Source of the DNA: a virus
IMG/VR virus record: IMGVR_UViG_3300025695_001202
Location: 1-30,959 of that record
Strand: one strand, 5' to 3'
DNA: 30,959 nt
The notes under the pieces are model-generated. The model worked only from the letters and a program-made list of their open reading frames with translations, was not told where the DNA came from and did not search any database. Shown piece after piece: positions 7,565 through 15,168 of the stretch; position 1 is the stretch's first letter; each line of letters opens with the position of its first letter. The translations under genes and the position numbers were made by a program.

Positions 7565-8968
7565 TTATTTGTTTTCTTTAATCGTTTTAACCACTAATTT
7601 CTTTATTTCACTTTCATTCATTTGAGCGTTTCTCAAATTTCTCTCACCACCTAAATCCTCTATCTTAGTAACCGCTCTTCTTATAGAATCGGCAGGATTA
7701 GTAGATAATAATTCATCTTTAAAATCCTTAATTACTTGTTCAAGACCCGCAGAAATATTAATATCTGTAAGTGGGTGATTAGTTCCCGTATCTGTTTCAG
7801 ACCCACCATCAAATTTTTTAGGTTCACTTAATTCAACCTCAACGGTTTTATCGATCTCACCGTCCCTTATCATTTTTCTTGCAATGTTGTCGGTTGGTGC
7901 TTTCTTAGCGTATTCAACTAAATATGTAATATTCCAAGACCACTTAGTTGTTTCACCTTCTTCATTCTTTTCAGTTGACTTACCTGTTATTTTAACGTCG
8001 GACGCAACCATAACCTCAAACTTCCTATCGTTCGGGAAGTCACCTTGATCTAATTCGAATACGGGTGTTTTCCCATAACTTGAGTTACTCGTAAACCTTG
8101 TCTTAGACCAATTAGTGTATTTTGTGTTATATAACCTTCTAAGTGGTTTACTTTCTTTTTCAGGTACCTTACTAAGATCCCTTAATCTAGCTGACATTGC
8201 AACGTCCTTTATGAAGTTTTTCTGTGTTTCGTAAAGATTAATGTTGTGTGACTGAAAAGATATTTCACTATCACTAGTTGTACTATATCTATTTCTATGT
8301 TTAGGGTCGTCTATAATTATTTTAGGTAAACTAAGTTTTTTTAATCCATTATTAAGTTCTTCATCCTCTTGAATTTCTTTTTTAAGAATACTATTAAATG
8401 TTCTATTAATCTTCTCAGTTGTTTTTGTTGTTTTGAAGTTACCCTCGTCATCGAACCCTATTTGAAATGGGTCAACATCTAAGGTGAAGACTTCTTCTCC
8501 CCCCTCACCAGGTATTGCCTTAACCGATAGACTTTTACCCTCTTGGGTTCTAGGTGGGTCATATCCACAAGCCGCTTCAGTTAGTTTAACATCACCATAT
8601 TTATTTCGTATTTTAGTTGTTAAATCCGGATGTCTCTCCTTTAATTCGTCCCATTCACATGAAAATATAATTGGTAAGACTTCGTCTGTTTCTCTATTAT
8701 ATTTGAAAAAACCAACATGTTCTATAGGTTTTCCCGATTCATCTGTTGCATATAGTGGTGTCCAATCCGGTGGGAATTTCTTATCTTCTGGATCCTTAGC
8801 CCTTCTATTAAGTCTTCTCGGGTCCGAATCTCTCTTTATCTTTGTGACATCTCTTGGCATCTCATCCAAATCCTCAGATTCGTTAGGTCCGGCGTATCCT
8901 GCATGTCTTATTGTGGTTAGATTCTCCCCAATCAATGTAAGGATATCTTTTTTATTTAATTCTTCCAT
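7565..8968 (-). CDS. Unknown phage protein, charged, with C-terminal helix motif
   Basis: A 467-residue, highly charged protein; no domain recognised. The N-terminus MEELNKKDILTLIGENLTTI is an amphipathic helix. The first 100 residues are rich in Arg, Asp and Pro (e.g. RDSDPRRLNRRAKDPEDKK) and contain PPDWTPLYATDESGKPIEHV. The last 18 residues, MNESEIKKLVVKTIKENK, repeat the helix motif seen at the N-terminus of the protein at 2976. The central part carries mixed beta-prone segments, including SSYGKTPVFELDQGDFPNDR. Its transcript ends at the terminator 25 bp downstream. A virion or head-associated protein is a possible reading; I cannot show it. Confidence 0.65.
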   Translation of the reverse strand: MEELNKKDILTLIGENLTTIRHAGYAGPNESEDLDEMPRDVTKIKRDSDPRRLNRRAKDPEDKKFPPDWTPLYATDESGKPIEHVGFFKYNRETDEVLPIIFSCEWDELKERHPDLTTKIRNKYGDVKLTEAACGYDPPRTQEGKSLSVKAIPGEGGEEVFTLDVDPFQIGFDDEGNFKTTKTTEKINRTFNSILKKEIQEDEELNNGLKKLSLPKIIIDDPKHRNRYSTTSDSEISFQSHNINLYETQKNFIKDVAMSARLRDLSKVPEKESKPLRRLYNTKYTNWSKTRFTSNSSYGKTPVFELDQGDFPNDRKFEVMVASDVKITGKSTEKNEEGETTKWSWNITYLVEYAKKAPTDNIARKMIRDGEIDKTVEVELSEPKKFDGGSETDTGTNHPLTDINISAGLEQVIKDFKDELLSTNPADSIRRAVTKIEDLGGERNLRNAQMNESEIKKLVVKTIKENK

Positions 8969-8981
8969 GAGATAATTTATA

Positions 8982-8989
8982 TATAAATA
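8982..8989 (-). promoter_or_regulatory. Putative phage promoter element (TATTTATA)
   Basis: The coding strand reads GTATTTATATATAAATTATCTC just before the ATG at 8968; the octamer ends 14 bp upstream of the start. The gap to the next gene is only 23 bp, so the motif fills most of it. Confidence 0.35.
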
Positions 8990-8991
8990 CT

Positions 8992-9483
8992 TTAATTATT
9001 TGTTTTATTATTAGTATCCGTTTGATCTGAGTCCGTTAACTCACCAATGAACACCTTAGGTTGTATACCCATCGCGGCTGCAGTACAAAGTCTCGTGTTA
9101 CCCGCAACTAAGTGATACCTATTATTAAATTTTAATATTAATGGTCTTTTGTAGGAACCATCCTCAAATGAGTTTTTCAATTTAGATGGGTTACTTTTAT
9201 CATATGTGTCGGCAATTTTATTAACCTTATCCATATCACCCTTCTCCACATCATTGGACTCTGTATTCTCTAACTCGTCCCAAATATCTTTATTTAATGT
9301 AACTTCTTTAGACTTATCAAAGACGTCAACCAACTCATTAACAGTTACATGTAACCCCTCATCTCTATTAAGATACTGAGTTACTCTTTGGATCTCATCC
9401 ATTTCACTCTTTAAGTCAGGTCTATTGATGGGATTAACACCCATCATTTCACTAATTCTCCTTATGTCTTCAGATATTAACAT
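8992..9483 (-). CDS. ParB-like nuclease-fold protein
   Basis: A 163-residue protein. The N-terminal helix MLISEDIRRISEMMGVNP is a leader type I associate with large T4-like phages. The C-terminal third carries the ParB/sulfiredoxin-like core: KRPLILKFNNRYHLVAGNTR (112-131), where the GNTR stretch replaces the usual GEHR box, followed by a helix (AAAMGI) and a strand (KVFIGEL). Phage proteins with this core are often adaptors, DNA-binding proteins or nucleases. The basic surface of true ParB is missing, and the tail is Asp/Thr/Asn-rich. A TATTTATA motif on the coding strand overlaps the start codon (9483-9490). Confidence 0.65.
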   Translation of the reverse strand: MLISEDIRRISEMMGVNPINRPDLKSEMDEIQRVTQYLNRDEGLHVTVNELVDVFDKSKEVTLNKDIWDELENTESNDVEKGDMDKVNKIADTYDKSNPSKLKNSFEDGSYKRPLILKFNNRYHLVAGNTRLCTAAAMGIQPKVFIGELTDSDQTDTNNKTNN

Positions 9484-9490
9484 ATAAATA
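9483..9490 (-). promoter_or_regulatory. TATTTATA motif overlapping a start codon
   Basis: The coding strand reads AATATTTATTTATATG, with one exact octamer running into the ATG and a 7/8 copy 4 bp further upstream. If it is a promoter the transcript would be leaderless or start inside the gene, so it may be chance or the upstream copy may be the functional one. Confidence 0.2.
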
Positions 9491-9516
9491 AATATTAGTT
9501 AAAATGAATTAATTCG

Positions 9517-9846
9517 TTATAAACTAAAACTTTCACCACATCCACATGTCCTACTCGCATTTGGGTTTATCCAATCAAAACCCTTACCATTTAAACCCCC
9601 TTGGTGGTCTAATGTAGTCCCACTAATATAGAGTAATGATTTTTTATTGATTACCACGTTTATGGGGTCGATTTTAATTACTGTATCGTCCTCATCAGTG
9701 TGGGTATCAAAGTCCATTATATATGATAGACCACTACATCCACCACCCTTTACTCCAACTCTCAGGTAGTGAGTATTAACATCCATATTTTCCTCACTAA
9801 TTAATGTCTTTAACTTTTCGATGGCACTTTCTGTTATTTTAATCAT
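9517..9846 (-). CDS. iscA: Iron-sulfur cluster carrier, IscA/ErpA (HesB) family
   Basis: A 109-residue A-type Fe-S carrier. It holds a [2Fe-2S] or [4Fe-4S] cluster or iron and passes it to target proteins. All three ligands are present: Cys37 in KGGGCSGLSY and Cys101/Cys103 in TCGCGESF. Length and the central DHQGGLNGKGFDWINPNA block match the family. It starts inside the last codons of the upstream PcfJ-like gene (4-bp overlap), so it is translationally coupled. No Fe-S scaffold gene is near, so it must work with host assembly proteins. Similar carriers are known as auxiliary metabolic genes in marine T4-like phages. Confidence 0.92.
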   Translation of the reverse strand: MIKITESAIEKLKTLISEENMDVNTHYLRVGVKGGGCSGLSYIMDFDTHTDEDDTVIKIDPINVVINKKSLLYISGTTLDHQGGLNGKGFDWINPNASRTCGCGESFSL

Positions 9847-11282
9847 ATAATATCATATTTTTCTTTAGACCACTTTATATCTTTAAATTTTTTCATTCTT
9901 TTAGTTAACGAATCTATAGCAATTTTAAAATCCGGTGGAGTGTTTGAATTGGCTTTACCATAACACATTGTTTTATCCCCACTTCTAAATTGTACATCGA
10001 CCCACTTTTTACCTTTTCTAAGTGAGACATATATTGAAATAGACCCATGATCAAACTGACCACCCATACAATTCTTCATTATGTGACCCTCAATTTTAAA
10101 AGACTCTTCTGTTTTTAAAATTAGAGGAGTATAAACAACATTTCCGATTACAATTGGTTTTTCAATATAATCTACAAAATCGGTTGGGAAATTATAACGA
10201 ACTCTATATCCTTTTATTAAATACTTCTTTAATGAAATCCATTCCTCATATATGATGTCTAATTCTGAATCACATGTGGCTGTGAATTTAAGTTCTATTC
10301 CTTTATCTTCGACCTTATTTCTTAACTCTAATAGGTTATATATGGATGTAATTACCGACCCATCCATACTAATTTCAGTATTTGTTCTTAACCCCTCTTC
10401 TTCCCAATTCTGAATAAGTTTTACCATATTCTTTTTTTCCCTTTCATTTTTAAGTGTGTGGGTCTTTTTGGTTGGTGGTGATTTATAACAGTGTAAATGC
10501 CAATCAATTTTATTCATGTAATCTATATAGTTCTCACCGAATAATTTACATAAATAATTTAATGATTTTATTATTATAGGCATATCATCTACACTGTTGT
10601 TAAGTGCACCAATAAATTGTTTAGTTTTAATTCCGTACTGATCTAATAATGAGGGTACGAATTTTCTATCGTTAACCTTTAGGAATTTTTCTTTTGGGAA
10701 GTCCTCCTGTATATCCAAATAAATCAGGTCATGTCCTTTAACTTTTTTACTGTCAATGTAAAAGTCAGATATTAAATCATAGAGTGGACTTATCGTTGGT
10801 GAGTTATAATTTTTTGTCTTTAGGTATGGGTCTTTGATTAATGGTTGCATAATATTCTTTATAACCTCCCATGCAGACTTAGTTTTTTTCTCATACCTAA
10901 CACCCCATGATGTTCCCTTTTTACCACCACCATAAAAACCTAAATCAATTATCTCTGCCAACTGTCTAAAATTATTTTTTAATTCCCTGTTTTTAGATTT
11001 TTTTTCTTCAGAAAGGAACCCACTATTAATTGTAGAGCTAAACACAAAAAAATTGGGTTTAAGTAGGTCTATAGTAATTCTATATTGGGACTTCACCTCC
11101 CTTAATGACTCTCTTTTAATATTGTCTGGTGTGGGTTCGACAGGGGATTTAAGGTACGTGAAATGGTAACTTAAATCAATAATTAATTGATCGTGTTGGT
11201 GAAAAACATCTATAGAACATTTCTCGTCACATCTACCCTTTTCAGTTTGTTTTTTCTGTATATAATTAAACACATTCTCCAT
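9843..11282 (-). CDS. PcfJ-like protein
   Basis: A 479-residue protein whose C-terminus matches the PcfJ-like domain: IEGHIMKNCMGGQ (about 397-409), then SIYVSLRKGKKWVDVQFR. The His (HIMKNC) and Cys pair followed by a strand with SLR is the diagnostic part. PcfJ was described on a conjugative plasmid, and homologues are common in phages, but no biochemical activity is established that I know of. The N-terminal 380 residues are Lys-rich and mixed alpha/beta (RITIDLLKPNFFVFSSTINS). The start is the ATG at 11280-11282; an upstream TTG would add two residues. The WCTA protein at 328 may be a distant relative. Confidence 0.75.
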   Translation of the reverse strand: MENVFNYIQKKQTEKGRCDEKCSIDVFHQHDQLIIDLSYHFTYLKSPVEPTPDNIKRESLREVKSQYRITIDLLKPNFFVFSSTINSGFLSEEKKSKNRELKNNFRQLAEIIDLGFYGGGKKGTSWGVRYEKKTKSAWEVIKNIMQPLIKDPYLKTKNYNSPTISPLYDLISDFYIDSKKVKGHDLIYLDIQEDFPKEKFLKVNDRKFVPSLLDQYGIKTKQFIGALNNSVDDMPIIIKSLNYLCKLFGENYIDYMNKIDWHLHCYKSPPTKKTHTLKNEREKKNMVKLIQNWEEEGLRTNTEISMDGSVITSIYNLLELRNKVEDKGIELKFTATCDSELDIIYEEWISLKKYLIKGYRVRYNFPTDFVDYIEKPIVIGNVVYTPLILKTEESFKIEGHIMKNCMGGQFDHGSISIYVSLRKGKKWVDVQFRSGDKTMCYGKANSNTPPDFKIAIDSLTKRMKKFKDIKWSKEKYDII

Positions 11283-11323
11283 TGACAAAATGTAGGAGAA
11301 AAAAAATAAATTCTGTAGTGTTT

Positions 11324-12148
11324 TTATATAATTTTAGGTTTAAAATTATTGATATAACATAATGTATCCTCAAGATTAAAAATATCTTTATTAATTCCAA
11401 GTTCGGTAAATTTATCGATAAGGGTTCTAATTTTAATGTATCTTTGTGAAAGAATGTCTTGGTAATAAAGTTCCTTACCTCCCTCCAATAGATACTTTAT
11501 TAGATGGTGACCCGGTCCCACATATGTACCATAACCATTTTCGGATACACGGTGCTCAAGTTTATTTAATGCGTGTTCTTTGAATAAATTATAAGGTTTA
11601 TTATGTAACTCTAAATAACACAAAGAAGATTCGTTAATGGGTTCTAAGTTAGAACAGTTATGAAATCCAATATCTAAATTAGAAACCGTTGTATTTTTAA
11701 AAAATAATTTACGATTATTATTGGCAATGTAAAATTGAGTATAATCCGTTAAATGATTCTTAAACCTATGTTTGGATTCATATGTACCAATTTTAAGTGA
11801 TTTGAAGTAATCCATAAAGTCTACTCGGTTAGAAGTAAGATTACCACTATCTAATGTAATAAATTCATCACAATCCAACGGTAAAAATATATCATATTTA
11901 TCTTGTGTATTGTTTATTATACGTGACATAATATTACCTTTATCTGAAAAATGTTCTGATTTATTATATGTATAATCAATATGAACCCCCAAATCAGATG
12001 CGGTATCCAATAAAGGTTTCATAGTTTCAGATGACCCATTATCAAAGACATGAATATTTTCGTATCCGAAAATTTCTCCATAATATCTTATAAAGACGGG
12101 AAAAAGATCAAACTCATCTCTTTGCATTAAAAATATCCCCACTCTCAT
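11324..12148 (-). CDS. Glycosyltransferase (GT-A, family 2/92-like)
   Basis: A 274-residue GT-A fold enzyme: MRVGIFLMQRDEFDLFPVFI at the start, NIHVFDNGSSE around 32-42, then FLPLDCDEF near 89-97, where DCDE is the metal-binding DxD motif. FRYY/FIRYYGEIFG and the late histidines (LELHNK, FKEHALNK) fit the GT92 or 'glycosyl transferase family 2_4' group. The sugar donor is unknown. It is the last of five leftward genes (14545 to 11324) joined with gaps of 0-6 bp, all carbohydrate or tailoring enzymes. It probably works in the cytoplasm on a surface glycan. Confidence 0.8.
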   Translation of the reverse strand: MRVGIFLMQRDEFDLFPVFIRYYGEIFGYENIHVFDNGSSETMKPLLDTASDLGVHIDYTYNKSEHFSDKGNIMSRIINNTQDKYDIFLPLDCDEFITLDSGNLTSNRVDFMDYFKSLKIGTYESKHRFKNHLTDYTQFYIANNNRKLFFKNTTVSNLDIGFHNCSNLEPINESSLCYLELHNKPYNLFKEHALNKLEHRVSENGYGTYVGPGHHLIKYLLEGGKELYYQDILSQRYIKIRTLIDKFTELGINKDIFNLEDTLCYINNFKPKII

Positions 12149-12154
12149 TAAATA

Positions 12155-12745
12155 TTAAATTAAAGTTCGTTTATTAAAAGTGGGGAATGGGTAAGATTCT
12201 CTAATTCTATCCAAATGTGATAAATCCCCATCACCTCGGTACCAATGATATACGTACACCCCCAACATAAGTCCAACCTTAATACCGTTATCTAAACACC
12301 TCATATGAAAATCGTTATCCACAGACAAAAAACCGTGTTTAAACCCTCCGGATTTCCTCCAAGTTTGTTTGTTTATTAATATTATAACACCACTTAGTAA
12401 AGTATTATAATCATCTAAAATTTTAACCTCAGAACGAAATTTATTTTGAATGGACTTACCAATTTTTCTATGATAATCGATGTCGTGATTATTTTTATCT
12501 ACATATTCAATTACTTGTTCTTTCTGACCTATTCGATTAGTCATTGCGGTGAAGGCACCAATCGTTGGGTGTTCTTTAATAATACTCTCGAGTTGGTGGT
12601 ACCAATATGTAGTAGTAAATGTGGCATCGTGGTCTAAAAAACATACCCAATCATCCTCTCCAACCATTTCCATAAAGTTATTATACGCCCAACCTAAATT
12701 ACCTTCATGTTCTTTAGGTGCATATGGTATGTAAGTGTGTATCAT
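12155..12745 (-). CDS. Glycosyltransferase (GT2-like)
   Basis: A 196-residue GT-A type protein with the short DHD motif (WVCFLDHDATFTT, 33-45) as DxD, a middle acceptor region (LLSGVIILINKQTWRKSGGF) and VDNDFHMRCLDNG, which carries the catalytic Asp near 142, then YVYHWYRGDG. It lacks the usual N-terminal beta-strand and nucleotide loop (VxVNN), starting directly at MIHTYIPYAPK, so it is short by about 60 residues compared with normal GT2 enzymes. Either it is a compact type or it works with a neighbouring enzyme. It sits 6 bp before the gene at 11324. Confidence 0.75.
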   Translation of the reverse strand: MIHTYIPYAPKEHEGNLGWAYNNFMEMVGEDDWVCFLDHDATFTTTYWYHQLESIIKEHPTIGAFTAMTNRIGQKEQVIEYVDKNNHDIDYHRKIGKSIQNKFRSEVKILDDYNTLLSGVIILINKQTWRKSGGFKHGFLSVDNDFHMRCLDNGIKVGLMLGVYVYHWYRGDGDLSHLDRIRESYPFPTFNKRTLI

Positions 12746-12748
12746 AGT

Positions 12749-13345
12749 TTATAGGAAATTATAATTAAATTTAATAAAATCGTTCTCATATAATAAATTT
12801 ATTTTATCTATTATAGACGTTGGGATCTCATTAATATGGTCTTTTGAATGATGTGTTGTTTTATTTACAATCTCTAATGTTGGGTTGACATTTATATTAA
12901 ACGTGGAAATTAAATCCGAATAGTCTTTCTGTAATGTTTCGAACCTTCCAATAAAATCAACTGTTTCATCCACAAATAAATGTTGTGCGAGTTTATGGTC
13001 ATGATTTATTGTGGAATAATAAAAATTAAACCAATCTTCAAATGCAATTAAATTTCTATTCCGTTTATTTATATAAAAGTATTCAGACAATACTCGAGTA
13101 TATGGATTTCGTACCATGGTGAATTTTACACATTCATTATAAACATCGTCCCCCAATCTCTCTTTTATAATATTTGGGGTATAATGTTGTGGTGATGTTT
13201 TTATACCATTTATGATGGATTCTTCTTTATGTATTAACTTACTATGATTCCACTGTCGATGTATTCCTAAATTTTTTTCAATGGATGATCCACCCGTTTT
13301 TGGTATATGGATGAAAATTAAATTATGTTCTTGTAAATATGGCAT
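12749..13345 (-). CDS. Sulfotransferase (Sulfotransfer_2 family)
   Basis: A 198-residue carbohydrate sulfotransferase. The PAPS 5'-phosphosulfate loop is FIHIPKTGGSS (11-21), the 3'-phosphate-binding motif is MVRNPYTRVLSEY (about 77-89), and IGRFETLQKDY and YENDFIKFNY near the end are the other conserved parts of the family. The enzyme moves sulfate from PAPS onto sugar hydroxyls. The adjoining glycosyltransferases (12155 and 13345) suggest that it sulfates their product. The gene overlaps the upstream glycosyltransferase by one base. It is clearer than the first sulfotransferase-like gene at 4325. Confidence 0.88.
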   Translation of the reverse strand: MPYLQEHNLIFIHIPKTGGSSIEKNLGIHRQWNHSKLIHKEESIINGIKTSPQHYTPNIIKERLGDDVYNECVKFTMVRNPYTRVLSEYFYINKRNRNLIAFEDWFNFYYSTINHDHKLAQHLFVDETVDFIGRFETLQKDYSDLISTFNINVNPTLEIVNKTTHHSKDHINEIPTSIIDKINLLYENDFIKFNYNFL

Positions 13346-14055
13346 TATAAAAGTGTTTTTGGTTTATATGAATTTACTATGTAATCACCCTCCCAATTAG
13401 GAATTCTCTTCCATGGGGAGTTTCTAAAATTATGACCTATCTCGTTAAGATAAATATACCGTTCTTTTCTTTCTTTAGTCTTCTCTAACCTACCACTTAT
13501 CCATCTATAATGATTTATAAGAATAATATTCTTCATGTTATTGGTATTATCTCTCAAATGATGAGGAGTAAGTAATCTATCCTTCGATGGAAATATGCAG
13601 GGTTTGTGTAAATCATCCCATATAGTCCTTTTTGTAATTAATGGGAATTGAATTTCTAGTGGTTCCGAAGTGACGTCCGTTAATTTCTTATTTTTAGATT
13701 CCCTATCCTGTAGTAACCCCCACCTAAAATCGGAAGTTTTTAAAAAATCTTTCACAGGGGAGTCCCATATTTGAAACTCGTCCACATCTGCCGTCATAAT
13801 ATAATTTTCAGTAGATTCTTCAATTATTTTATTTAATTTATCGGTTTTAGTAACCCCGTCAAAAGGACCCACCCATTTTTCAAAAACCACATTCTTATAT
13901 TTGAGATTGTATTGTTCAATATTAAAGTCAATTTTACTATGTAAAATTAAATGGATTATATCAATATCCATTTTACTATAATATTGAATAAAATGTGGTA
14001 ATAATGTGGAATCATAATCCAACCCGACACAACTAATTAATTTAATTTGTACCAT
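13345..14055 (-). CDS. Glycosyltransferase (GT2/GT92-like)
   Basis: A 236-residue GT-A enzyme. It starts with VQIKLISCVGLDYDSTLLPHFIQYYSKMD, contains the DxD-like YIMTADVDEF (about 85-94) and the strand-rich middle typical of GT92 or DUF23-related enzymes, and has a His-rich stretch (TPHHLRDN, 163-170) usual in the family. The order of residues resembles the neighbouring gene at 11324 (FIRYYG and LDCDEF against FIQYYSK and ADVDEF), so the two may be paralogues. It is in the same operon, immediately before the sulfotransferase. Donor and acceptor are unknown. Confidence 0.78.
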   Translation of the reverse strand: MVQIKLISCVGLDYDSTLLPHFIQYYSKMDIDIIHLILHSKIDFNIEQYNLKYKNVVFEKWVGPFDGVTKTDKLNKIIEESTENYIMTADVDEFQIWDSPVKDFLKTSDFRWGLLQDRESKNKKLTDVTSEPLEIQFPLITKRTIWDDLHKPCIFPSKDRLLTPHHLRDNTNNMKNIILINHYRWISGRLEKTKERKERYIYLNEIGHNFRNSPWKRIPNWEGDYIVNSYKPKTLL

Positions 14056-14056
14056 A

Positions 14057-14545
14057 TTAAATGAGTGAACTAGGGGGTTTTGTATACCACATTACCAATA
14101 CCCTACGACGACCCCTCGTTATAGTTGATACTGAGTGTGGCTCATGACATCCAACATATTTAATGATCTGACCCCTTTTTTTAAAATTTGTTAATTCCCC
14201 ATTCAAATAAAAGTCACCACCTTCAAAGTTATCTTCTAACATAATAACATAGGTTTCATGTGAATCCTTATCTTTATGGTACGGAGCCATACCACCTACA
14301 GTATATGTAACATCGTGTATAGTTAATGGTGTGTTTGAGTCAATATTTATTATATGGGATAGTAATTTATTTAATTCGTTATTATCGACCGGATAAAACT
14401 TAACAATTTGAATAGTTGCATCGTTGACCGCATAGTCGTTGACAATTTTTGAGGTTTTTGTCATTTTATCCCTCTCAACTGTCGGAGTATTAATTAGTAG
14501 GTTCTCTAATTTCGTTAGTAAATTATCATCTATTTCTCGAATCAT
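14057..14545 (-). CDS. 2-oxoglutarate/Fe(II)-dependent dioxygenase
   Basis: A 162-residue double-stranded beta-helix oxygenase. Iron ligands: His90 and Asp92 in YHKDKD, and His137 in CHEPHSVS; Arg145 or Arg147 in TRGRRR would bind 2-oxoglutarate. GGDFYLNG (109-116) is the usual beta-turn between them. It hydroxylates an unknown substrate, either a protein (prolyl hydroxylase-like) or a sugar. Compact enzymes of this kind are common in marine T4-like phages. Its place at the head of the glycan operon suggests tailoring of a glycan or of the protein that carries it. A TATTTATA element lies 11 bp upstream. Confidence 0.85.
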   Translation of the reverse strand: MIREIDDNLLTKLENLLINTPTVERDKMTKTSKIVNDYAVNDATIQIVKFYPVDNNELNKLLSHIINIDSNTPLTIHDVTYTVGGMAPYHKDKDSHETYVIMLEDNFEGGDFYLNGELTNFKKRGQIIKYVGCHEPHSVSTITRGRRRVLVMWYTKPPSSLI

Positions 14546-14555
14546 TATTTTAATT

Positions 14556-14563
14556 TATAAATA
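14556..14563 (-). promoter_or_regulatory. Putative phage promoter element (TATTTATA)
   Basis: The coding strand reads TATATATTTATAAATTAA, followed by AATA and the ATG at 14545. It lies in the 46-bp gap ahead of the five-gene glycan operon and would drive all of it. Confidence 0.4.
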
Positions 14564-14591
14564 TATAATTCTACGGAGTTTTTTTAGGTGA

Positions 14592-14891
14592 TTATATGAA
14601 TTGAGTTAAGATATAAGCCAACTTATAACCGGTAAAGGCACCTAACGCTGTTGGTACTGGAAAAATAATGAATTTACCCAATGAGGTCACGTATTTAGGT
14701 CTATTAATTACCTTACCAACAAAGAAATAATACGTTAAGTAACCAATTAATACCATTATATCTACTCTTTCGGCGATAAAGACAACCAATACCGACCCTA
14801 AGAAACCATAAACGAAGTTTTCGATAACGGCACTTTGTATCTCCTTACTATTAGTTTCTCTGTATTCTTTTTTTAATTTTTTGATGCTCAT
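14592..14891 (-). CDS. Small membrane protein with three helices
   Basis: A 99-residue protein with a charged N-terminus (MSIKKLKKEYRETNSKE) and three hydrophobic segments at about 27-40 (FVYGFLGSVLVVFI), 46-58 (MVLIGYLTYYFFV) and 75-97 (IIFPVPTALGAFTGYKLAYIL). A cytoplasmic N-terminus is likely from the positive residues. Size and topology would allow a holin, but no other lysis gene is visible, so this is only a possibility. Its start lies within the last 41 bp of the upstream gene. Confidence 0.55.
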   Translation of the reverse strand: MSIKKLKKEYRETNSKEIQSAVIENFVYGFLGSVLVVFIAERVDIMVLIGYLTYYFFVGKVINRPKYVTSLGKFIIFPVPTALGAFTGYKLAYILTQFI

Positions 14892-15162
14892 TGCAATTTA
14901 TACTTTTAATGATTTCTTTTTTAGTCTTTTCTCTTGGAACTTTTGGACATAAAGTATTTTGGATAAACTCTTCTGCTTTCTCGATAGTTTTAAATTCAAT
15001 AATACTATCATAACAATCACCCATCCCACATTTAGTCTCTGTTATGTATTTTTTATATTTGAATAGTCCTATAAATTTACGGTAACTAAATATAAAGTAA
15101 TATGGGTCAGATGGTTTACCTAAATGATTGTGATATTGTCTTTTTTCTATATGATATTCCAT
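14851..15162 (-). CDS. Small unknown protein with paired Cys
   Basis: A 103-residue basic protein without a known domain. The N-terminal half is aromatic (KPSDPYYFIFSYRKFIGLFKYKKY), the middle holds KCGMGDCYDS, and the C-terminus is Lys-rich (REKTKKEIIKSINCNEHQKI, KKRIQRN). The overlap with the membrane gene at 14592 is large (41 bp), so the end of this frame or the start of the next might be shorter than drawn. It follows thyA by 6 bp and is probably co-transcribed with it. Confidence 0.5.
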   Translation of the reverse strand: MEYHIEKRQYHNHLGKPSDPYYFIFSYRKFIGLFKYKKYITETKCGMGDCYDSIIEFKTIEKAEEFIQNTLCPKVPREKTKKEIIKSINCNEHQKIKKRIQRN

Positions 15163-15168
15163 AACTTA

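Noticed and set aside
8484-8975. Long rightward open frame of 163 codons opposite the gene at 7565
   Set aside because: It lies wholly against a leftward gene that has a terminator, a start-linked motif and better amino-acid composition; its own product is Ser/Leu-rich with no motif, typical of an antisense shadow.
14592-14891. Holin
   Set aside because: Size and helices would allow it, but there is no endolysin or spanin nearby, and the neighbours are metabolic.
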